From NCBI RefSeq assembly GCF_017377395.1, contig NZ_CP061800.1, positions 7,963,778 to 8,027,777 on the forward strand: a stretch of 64,000 bases of DNA, in the 5' to 3' direction. Shown here piece by piece: positions 58,723-64,000 of this stretch (its first letter is position 1; every line of letters begins with the position of its first letter). A program made the position numbers and the translations under genes. The notes under the pieces were generated by a model that was given only the letters and a program-made list of their open reading frames with translations, ran no database searches and was not told the origin of the DNA. Origin of the DNA: Desulfonema magnum. Its GTDB lineage: Bacteria; Desulfobacterota; Desulfobacteria; Desulfobacterales; 4be13.

Positions 58723-60189
58723 ATGATCACATCCGGCACAGATTATCATCGGCACACGAGTTATGATCGCCATAATCTGGGAGGGCATTTTCTGAACTGG
58801 GCTGATCAGCCAAATATTTACAAAGAGTATCCGGGTTCGGACATGGGGCGGCTGTCCCGTGAAGTTCCGGCGATAAATAAAAAACTCTCTGAAATGATAG
58901 GAAAAGAAACGCTGAAAGACTATCCTGAACATCTTGTCTCGGACCACGTCCGCCAGATTTTTACGCTGGCTTATACGCTGACATCAAAAAGCCGTTATCC
59001 CGGGGGAGAATTTTTTCATCGCAGCGTACCCTCGGCCGGGGGGCTTTATCCGTGTGAACTGTATATGGCTGTCCAGTCAGTTACAGGCATGGAGGACGGG
59101 CTTTACCATTACGCTGTGCGGCATCATGCGTTGGAGCGGCTCCGTAAAGGCAGTTTTTTGAAAACAGGCGGTGTTTTAACTTTTTTTATAACGGCTGTCT
59201 TTTATCGGAGTGCCTGGAAATACAGAGACCGCTCGTATCGTTATCATTTGCTGGATAGCGGGCATCTGGTGGAAAATCTCTGTCTGACATTGAAGGGACT
59301 GAATCTGCCTTTTGAATTGGATTATGATTTTGAAGATGAAACCGTGAATCCGCTTCTGGGACTTGACACCCAAAGGGAAGTCTGTCTTGCTGTTGTCAGG
59401 GTTCCGGGCAAAGAAACATCTTCGCAAGGCCGTCCTGAACAGGTGAAAGACCTGCCTGCTGTTTTTCAGAAAGCAAGCCGGGTGGCATATAAAGAAATCC
59501 GATATCCGGCTGTGGAAGAAATTCATAAAAACTCCGCTTATGTGCTGACGTCCCGGGATCCCCTTCCGAACATACTTTTTAATATCGGACCGGTGCCGCA
59601 TTTATGGCAAAAGATAGCAGAACCGGATCACTGGCCCGAGAAAATGAATTACACGCAGGCAATACTGAAACGGCGTTCTCTTCGGAATTTTGTGACAACC
59701 CAACTCCCCAAAGCGCATTTTGAAGCCCTGCTCACGATGCTGTGGAAAACAGATCCGCTGCCCGGTTTTTATGAAGATTCTGTGTGCATGGGATTTTTGG
59801 CAGGAAATGTGGAAGGCATTGAGCCAGGGTGTTATTGGGTGAATCGGTCTGAACAATGTGTCAGCCTCGTCAAACCAGGGGAGATGATGGGCAGAATGGC
59901 GCATATCTGTCTGGATCAGGAGTGGCTGGGGCAGGCCGCACTTCTTTTTTTCTTTGTGACAAACCTGAAACTTTTAGAACAAAACCGGGGTTCCCGGGGA
60001 TATCGCCATGCCATGCTCACAGCAGGCAGATTCGGACAAAAGCTCTATCTCGGCGCGACAGCCATGGAACTCGGATGCTGCGGCATCGGGGCTTTTTATG
60101 ATCATGAAGCTTCGGCATTTCTTGATTTGAGTGAAGATTCTCAAATGCTGTATCTGGTGGCGGTTGGAATAGTAAAGAAGATTTTTTAA
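58723..60189 (+). CDS. SagB-type nitroreductase/dehydrogenase, two-domain
   Basis: A 488-aa protein with two nitroreductase-fold halves. The first has the SagB/ThcOx signature HRSVPSAGGLYPCELYMAV (about 107-125), then YRYHLLDSGHLVENLCLTL and a core like GLDTQREVCLAVVRV. The second begins NYTQAILKRRSLRNFVTTQL, the FMN-contact Arg-Arg-Ser motif, and includes GRFGQKLYLGATAMELGCCG. SagB-type enzymes oxidise azolines in thiazole/oxazole-modified peptides, but stand-alone two-domain members also occur without such clusters. No YcaO or precursor peptide gene is visible nearby, so the substrate is open. GGAGGG lies 7 nt before the ATG. Confidence 0.85.
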   Translation: MITSGTDYHRHTSYDRHNLGGHFLNWADQPNIYKEYPGSDMGRLSREVPAINKKLSEMIGKETLKDYPEHLVSDHVRQIFTLAYTLTSKSRYPGGEFFHRSVPSAGGLYPCELYMAVQSVTGMEDGLYHYAVRHHALERLRKGSFLKTGGVLTFFITAVFYRSAWKYRDRSYRYHLLDSGHLVENLCLTLKGLNLPFELDYDFEDETVNPLLGLDTQREVCLAVVRVPGKETSSQGRPEQVKDLPAVFQKASRVAYKEIRYPAVEEIHKNSAYVLTSRDPLPNILFNIGPVPHLWQKIAEPDHWPEKMNYTQAILKRRSLRNFVTTQLPKAHFEALLTMLWKTDPLPGFYEDSVCMGFLAGNVEGIEPGCYWVNRSEQCVSLVKPGEMMGRMAHICLDQEWLGQAALLFFFVTNLKLLEQNRGSRGYRHAMLTAGRFGQKLYLGATAMELGCCGIGAFYDHEASAFLDLSEDSQMLYLVAVGIVKKIF

Positions 60190-60389
60190 AATGTTTGTCG
60201 CTCTGTGCCAAACTTAGGGAACTCGAAATAAATATACCCAATACAAAAAATGTAGGGTGGGTGGAGCGAAGCGCAACCCACCGCACAAGGCGGGTATTTT
60301 ATTTTTGGGGAAATCCCTTACAGTTTGACAGATTATGCCATGTTAAAAAGCAGGAGTGCCTGACCGACCACAAGTTTTCGCTCCCAGAA

Positions 60390-60420
60390 GACCTCCGAGG
60401 TTTTGGAAACCTCGGAGGTC
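60390..60420. terminator. bidirectional hairpin between convergent genes
   Basis: GACCTCCGAGGTTT and AAACCTCGGAGGTC form a perfect 14-bp stem around TGG, between the rightward SagB-like gene and the leftward Mop gene. It is a likely terminator or stabiliser for both. A GTAGGGTGGGTGGAGCGAAG / GCGCAACCCACC-type repeat lies at about 60250. Confidence 0.65.
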
Positions 60421-60453
60421 TCATGTCTGAAAATTAATAACCAGATACTTATG

Positions 60454-60663
60454 CTATTCCGATACAAGCATCACCTGGGTTGCCTTGATCAGCGCAGTTG
60501 TCTCGGCCCCTTCTGCCAGTCCCATGTTTTCCGCGGACTGAGTTGTTACCGTAGCGACCATTTCCAATCCTCCCGGCATTTCGATTGTCACCTCTGAGTT
60601 AACCGGCCCTTTTTTTAGAGATTTGACTTTTCCCCGGAATACATTTCTTGCACTGAATTTCAT
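60454..60663 (-). CDS. Mop/TOBE molybdate-binding protein
   Basis: A 69-aa single TOBE domain: KFSARNVFRGKVKSLKKGPV, NSEVTIEMPGGLEMVATVTT, and MGLAEGAETTALIKATQVML. This is the molbindin (Mop) sequence type, which forms hexamers that store molybdate or tungstate. AAGGA precedes the ATG by 7-8 nt. Length and motifs are normal for the family. Molybdo- or tungsto-enzymes such as formate dehydrogenases are expected elsewhere in the genome. Confidence 0.93.
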   Translation of the reverse strand: MKFSARNVFRGKVKSLKKGPVNSEVTIEMPGGLEMVATVTTQSAENMGLAEGAETTALIKATQVMLVSE

Positions 60664-60710
60664 GTTTTTTTCCTTTTTTAATTATAAGGTTAAATTAAAG
60701 ATAACTCAGA

Positions 60711-60848
60711 CAATACTTCGGACAGTTTTTGAAAATTAAGACGGTATAAAAATATAATCTGCTGAAAACAAAAAATTCAATTTTTCAGAACAGAAACCAT
60801 CAAAACCCTTAAAATCAATTAGTTATAAACTAACAGTCCGAACCATTG
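60711..60848. mobile_element. MITE family C (C2)
   Basis: A 138-bp element with ends CAATACTTCGGACAGTTTTT and inverted AACAGTCCGAACCATTG, matching the 20-bp ends of the element nested at 33629-33949 (CAATGGTTCGGACAGTTTTT). The interior is AT-rich and noncoding. Confidence 0.7.
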
Positions 60849-60969
60849 GCATATGAAAAAAAAATCTTTCTTTCATATCTTCTTTAGATTATAGCATATT
60901 TTTGCAAAAAACAACCATAAACTTTATATGTTACCGAGTTTTTTCCACTGAAGCAAGTGAGGGACATGC

Positions 60970-61217
60970 TGGTGATTCCGACCATATATTTTCATTTCTT
61001 ATCGCTCTCGGTGCTACGGTTACAGGTCCCCGTGACAGTCGGAGCAGACGTCATAATCTGATATTTGTAATCATAACGGTTGCCCTGGCAATTATGGCAG
61101 GTCGCTCCCTTTGTCAGACCGGATGTTTTCGGATCTCCGCCGGTAAATGTTTCGGACGGGTCTGCAACTTTGGCCTGATACAAATAGGATTGATCCGTCG
61201 GTGAAAGGAAAAATATT
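60970..61217 (-). pseudogene. decayed multiheme cytochrome c fragment
   Basis: On the minus strand one frame gives DPSETFTGGDPKTSG...GATCHNCQGNRYDYKYQ, and a shifted frame gives DYDVCSDCHGDL followed by a stop. CSDCH is a canonical CxxCH haem motif. CHNCQG is one base from CHNCHG. The fragment begins at the start of the nucleotidyltransferase-like gene, so it has lost its 5' part and suffered at least one frameshift. It may be the 3' end of a cytochrome gene truncated when 61218 was inserted. Confidence 0.4.
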
Positions 61218-61805
61218 ATGAATCAGATTTTTGAACTTGCAGATTTAATGCAGAAAAAAGCATGGGATATCATCGAGGATACAAACATCATTGAAATATG
61301 GTCCTCTGTCGGAGCAACCATCAATTTGGTGGGGTCTCTGGAAACGGGGCTGCTGATAAATAGCCGGGACATAGATTTCCATATCTACACGAATCCGTTC
61401 AGGCTTGCTGACAGCTTTTCAGCCATCTCCAGGCTTGCAGAGAATAAACACATTAAAACCATCAGCTACGCCAATCTCACAGAAGCAGAAGACAAATGTG
61501 TCGAGTGGCACGCTTTTTATGAGGATTCAGAGGGTGATTCCTGGCAGATTGATATGATTCATATTTTAAACGAATCCCCTTATGCCGAGCATTTTGAAAA
61601 GGTCGCCGAACGCATTTCCGAGGTTTTGACCCAGGAAACCCGGGAGGCCATTCTCAGAATAAAAAACAGCATCCCTGTTGAAAATAAGGTGATGGGAATT
61701 GAGATATACAAAGCTGTTATCGAAAGCGGAATTCGGGATGCGAAATCTTTTTTACGATGGAAAGCACAAAACCCGGAGGAGGGAATTGTCACATGGATAC
61801 CTTAG
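61218..61805 (+). CDS. nucleotidyltransferase-fold-like protein
   Basis: A 195-aa soluble protein. LVGSLETGLLINSRDIDFHI (about residues 36-55) fits the G-S-x(n)-D-x-D metal-binding hairpin of nucleotidyltransferases, with a further acid in DSWQIDMIHIL. The remainder is helical (AILRIKNSIPVENKVMGIEI). It could be an antibiotic-type or MNT-like nucleotidyltransferase, but no HEPN partner is present. AAGGA lies about 9 nt before the ATG. It overlaps nothing and lies beside a cytochrome remnant. Exact function unknown. Confidence 0.6.
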   Translation: MNQIFELADLMQKKAWDIIEDTNIIEIWSSVGATINLVGSLETGLLINSRDIDFHIYTNPFRLADSFSAISRLAENKHIKTISYANLTEAEDKCVEWHAFYEDSEGDSWQIDMIHILNESPYAEHFEKVAERISEVLTQETREAILRIKNSIPVENKVMGIEIYKAVIESGIRDAKSFLRWKAQNPEEGIVTWIP

Positions 61806-61850
61806 AGGGGGGGTTGAAAGATACGTCTTGATATAAAGGAAAATAAAAAC

Positions 61851-62072
61851 TCACTCACCCCCGCCAGCTGACTGGCTGTCCGTATTTTTCGTGTCAGGCG
61901 AATCACCGGAGAATTTGCCCAGTTCTTCTTCTAACACCTGTATTGCCCCGCTGATGCGTAATAAGCTTTGCTGAATTTCAGTTTTTCTGGTTTCCAGATC
62001 CGCCAGCATTTTCCGACCGGATTCAAATTCTGCTCTGAGTTGTGTGAGGCGTTGTTCTAATTGTGCTTTCAT
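61851..62072 (-). CDS. small coiled-coil protein beside tail-fibre genes
   Basis: A 73-aa protein with a continuous coiled coil (LEQRLTQLRAEFESGRKMLA, TRKTEIQQSLLRISGAIQVL) and a polar tail. GAGGAG lies 11 nt before the ATG. It is the last of three leftward genes following a tail-collar-type fibre and is probably co-transcribed. Small helical proteins of this kind occur beside tail fibres in phage-derived particles, but I do not recognise this family. Confidence 0.6.
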   Translation of the reverse strand: MKAQLEQRLTQLRAEFESGRKMLADLETRKTEIQQSLLRISGAIQVLEEELGKFSGDSPDTKNTDSQSAGGGE

Positions 62073-62109
62073 TTGAAATTGGCTCCTCTGAAATATGTAT
62101 TCTCCTGAT

Positions 62110-62865
62110 TTAAAAAATTTCCTGTTCGTCGGACAGCGTTTTTTGCAAATCAGTCATCATTTTTTTAAGCTGATTTCGGAGAGGCTTATATTCATCTTTT
62201 ATGCTCTCAACATATTTCCTCATTTCCAAATAGCTTTCCTCTCTTTCATCCGCTTCCGGCCTGCCTTCATATAGCCAGTCAACCAGTCCCTTGACCAGCT
62301 TCATCTCATATCCCTGAGCATATTTCAGGGCTATCTTGTCTTCAATCTCTCTGTTTAGCAACTTCAAAGCTTTTTCGCATTGATCCGCTGTTTTGATTAG
62401 CTCTGCTTCCATCAATTCTTTAACAGACCGCTCCCGGATGGAATCATCATCTGAGATATATTCAAAAGGCTCGTCAAGTTCGATAAGCCCTTCCTTCACC
62501 TGCTCCTGTAGTGTTTTTTCCACAATTTCATTATTCACGATTTTCTCAGACGGTGATAATTCTGTCAGACCTTCATCAACTTGTTCCCAAAGCGACTTTT
62601 CCACTATTTCATTATTCTCAATTTTCTGAGTCGGATGTAAGGTGAGAAGATCCTGATCAACGGCCTCCTCCGCGGTCAGTCCGACAACTTTGCCTTCTTC
62701 ATTTATAATGAAATACTGAGGCAAATGAATCGAATCGCTCCAGCCTGTTTCCATAGTTGTCGGATCAAATTCAGGAAAAATATCTCCGCCCTTTAAATCA
62801 GCGTCAAATGCCATGGGATGATGAAAAATAATCTTTTTTGTTTTCTTTTCTCTGATAATATACAT
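62110..62865 (-). CDS. hypothetical protein, fibre-associated, with internal repeats
   Basis: A 251-aa acidic protein. MYIIREKKTKKIIFHHPMA starts after GGAGG (62868-62876), so a frame beginning seven codons earlier is not favoured. A 25-30-residue motif repeats: HPTQKIENNEIVEKSLWEQV, SPSEKIVNNEIVEKTLQEQV and then a weaker copy. Motifs like LPQYFIINEEGKVVGLTAEE recall tail-fibre-assembly-type proteins. The C terminus is a coiled coil (VESIKDEYKPLRNQLKKMMT). It lies between the collar-type fibre gene and the small coiled-coil gene. Function not known; a chaperone or second fibre component is possible. Confidence 0.65.
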   Translation of the reverse strand: MYIIREKKTKKIIFHHPMAFDADLKGGDIFPEFDPTTMETGWSDSIHLPQYFIINEEGKVVGLTAEEAVDQDLLTLHPTQKIENNEIVEKSLWEQVDEGLTELSPSEKIVNNEIVEKTLQEQVKEGLIELDEPFEYISDDDSIRERSVKELMEAELIKTADQCEKALKLLNREIEDKIALKYAQGYEMKLVKGLVDWLYEGRPEADEREESYLEMRKYVESIKDEYKPLRNQLKKMMTDLQKTLSDEQEIF

Positions 62866-62936
62866 AATTCCTCCGACGGCACACATTATGCAGCCTGTTT
62901 TAATAGGTTATCGTGAAGATTATTCTCTCTTAGTTC

Positions 62937-64000
62937 TTATAATTTCATAATGAAACAAAGCGCATACCATTTGGGGCGATTATGTCCGGAACTGTCATCG
63001 GTGTTTTGCCCAGGAAAATCAACACTGAAGGAATGCTTATGGGAACCGCCTGACTGAGTTGGGAACTCTTTTATATTCTGACCATGGGTATCTATTCCTG
63101 AATACTCGCCCTTCTCAAAACCTCTTTTGTACCATCTGCTTGGAAATTTGTGGGAATGCGATCCGGCATATTTTGTGGAAAATAATTTATCGGGTATGTT
63201 AAAATAATGGTTATGCTGGTCAGGTTTCCCCTTATCATGGGGCGAGCAGCTATCATCGGCTCCCACAATGAAACGTGAACGCAGGTCCGGGGTTTCGTTA
63301 TCTCCGTCGCAAAGAGACCACCCTGAAGGAATATTATCCACCTGGCCATACCACATGCAAATAACACCTCTCGGAAATCTGTTATCAACATAAGCTCGCA
63401 CGGCTTTTTCCGTTGGCACAGCCGAGTCACTGTTGTCATCAAGCTTCGTATCGCTGGAAAACTCATTTACAACCACACCGGCTTGGAGTTTGACAGTACC
63501 GGCTATTTCCAGTTTTGCTCCCGGCTTGGTCTTCCCGATGCCTACGTTGCCGTTATTCTCAACAAACACCCCTTTGTCGCTGCCGTCCCCCGATAGCCAG
63601 TGACCGTTCAGCCTGATATTCGCCGCCGCAGTGAGCTGCCCGCTTGTGATCTTACCGGCATCCAGATTCGGTATCTGTTCAGCACTCAGCGTGCCTGACG
63701 TGATCTTACCGGCATCCAGATTCGGTATCTGTTCAGCACTCAGCGTGCCTGACGTGATCTTACCGGCATCCAAATCCGGTATCTGTTCAGCACTCAGCGT
63801 GCCTGACGTGATCTTACCGGCATCCAGATTCGGTATCTGTTCAGCACTCAGCGTGCCTGACGTGATCTTACCGGCATCCAGATTCGGTATCTGTTCAGCA
63901 CTCAGCGTGCCTGACGTGATCTTACCGGCATCCAGATTCGGTATCTGTTCAGCACTCAGCGTGCCTGACGTGATCTTACCGGCATCCAGATTCGGTATCT
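62937..64000 (-). CDS. phage tail-collar-type fibre protein, partial
   Basis: The frame is open to the window edge, so the N terminus is missing. The visible 353 residues start with at least six copies of an 18-aa unit (LDAGKITSGTLSAEQIPN), a collagen-like or beta-helical fibre shaft. Next comes a trimer-type segment (GKTKPGAKLEIAGTVKLQAG, SAVPTEKAVRAYVDNRF). The C-terminal tail-collar head follows: GVICMWYGQVDNIPSGWSLC, DGDNETPDLRSRFIVGADD, HNHYFNIPDK, HSHKFPSRW and a final HNRPKWYALCFIMKL. The His pairs resemble metal sites in gp12-like heads. No other phage structural genes are in view, so it may belong to a tailocin, contractile injection system or standalone adhesin. Confidence 0.82.
   Translation of the reverse strand, partial: IPNLDAGKITSGTLSAEQIPNLDAGKITSGTLSAEQIPNLDAGKITSGTLSAEQIPNLDAGKITSGTLSAEQIPDLDAGKITSGTLSAEQIPNLDAGKITSGTLSAEQIPNLDAGKITSGQLTAAANIRLNGHWLSGDGSDKGVFVENNGNVGIGKTKPGAKLEIAGTVKLQAGVVVNEFSSDTKLDDNSDSAVPTEKAVRAYVDNRFPRGVICMWYGQVDNIPSGWSLCDGDNETPDLRSRFIVGADDSCSPHDKGKPDQHNHYFNIPDKLFSTKYAGSHSHKFPSRWYKRGFEKGEYSGIDTHGQNIKEFPTQSGGSHKHSFSVDFPGQNTDDSSGHNRPKWYALCFIMKL
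63648..64000. repeat. 54-bp tandem repeat within fibre gene
   Basis: The unit around CAGCGTGCCTGACGTGATCT recurs every 54 bp (for example AGCACTCAGC at 63681 and 63735) to the window end. Units are almost identical, with CCAAATCC for CCAGATTC in one near 63770. 54 is a multiple of three, so changes in copy number lengthen or shorten the fibre shaft without a frameshift. Confidence 0.92.

Noticed and set aside
58723..60189. A thiazole/oxazole-modified peptide cluster around the SagB-like gene
   Set aside because: No YcaO cyclodehydratase or precursor peptide is visible in the neighbouring sequence.
1..64000. tRNA or rRNA genes
   Set aside because: None recognised by reading; a tRNAscan or Infernal run would be needed to exclude a tRNA in the intergenic regions.

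Overview
The window looks like a chromosomal segment of an anaerobic, probably sulfate-reducing member of the Desulfobacterota. The reasons are an HdrABC-type flavin/iron-sulfur electron-transfer locus, a DUF3795 cysteine-rich protein, a Mop/TOBE protein, PAS-LuxR and Cache-MCP sensors and, not obvious from ordinary ORFs, two tandem selenocysteine proteins. The density of dispersed palindromes, MITEs and tandem arrays resembles large repeat-rich genomes such as those of filamentous sulfate reducers. That placement is inference; there is no rRNA or other phylogenetic marker except an EF-G. Layout: 0-3.4 kb is the end of a surface-polysaccharide locus (MBOAT O-acyltransferase, an SGNH-like partner, an O-antigen-ligase/polymerase-like protein). 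3.5-9.3 kb holds a small conserved-looking protein, a PAS-LuxR regulator, a Cache MCP and two large tandem arrays (about 102 bp x 7 and 73 bp x about 21). 9.3-17.7 kb is a leftward cluster: DapF-like epimerase, sensor-MFS fusion, B12 radical SAM, methyltransferase, ABC-type substrate-binding protein and ATP-grasp ligase. This is a candidate uncharacterised amino-acid or peptide-derived metabolite system. 18.0-24.4 kb carries two divergent large secreted proteins, one with dockerin and one with thrombospondin type 3 repeats. 24.5-30.4 kb has housekeeping and repair genes (PIN protein, ABM monooxygenase, DUF3795, Ogt, Ada-AlkA fusion, a nucleosidase-like DUF6909 candidate). 30.5-49 kb is an accessory, decaying, defence-like island. 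It contains two IS elements, three MITE families (one element nested in another), a broken AAA ATPase, a NYN/LOTUS nuclease, a small protein plus Rad50-like ATPase, and a NACHT-type TPR gene cut by a 1.4-kb IS whose 8-bp target duplication is intact. It also contains a retropepsin-like gene with a MITE in its 5' end, a SLOG-transmembrane protein and a tandem gamma-glutamylcyclotransferase. 48.7-49.4 kb contains the two UxxC selenoproteins, each with an in-frame TGA at codon 14 and the same short stem-loop 15 nt downstream. 49.4-55.6 kb is a solute-binding protein followed by hdrA (with an inserted response-regulator receiver domain), hdrC and hdrB. A cruciform of degenerate heptamers lies between hdrC and hdrB. 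55.9-64 kb has an EF-G paralogue, a double-domain SagB-like oxidoreductase, a Mop protein, a decayed cytochrome remnant, a nucleotidyltransferase-like protein and, at the edge, a tail-collar fibre with 54-bp repeats and two small companions. How the parts work together: HdrA, HdrB and HdrC should form one soluble complex, possibly phospho-regulated. The 9.3-17.7 kb genes are consistent with making, sensing and moving one small molecule. The 31-48 kb region reads as a defence/accessory island being eroded by transposition.
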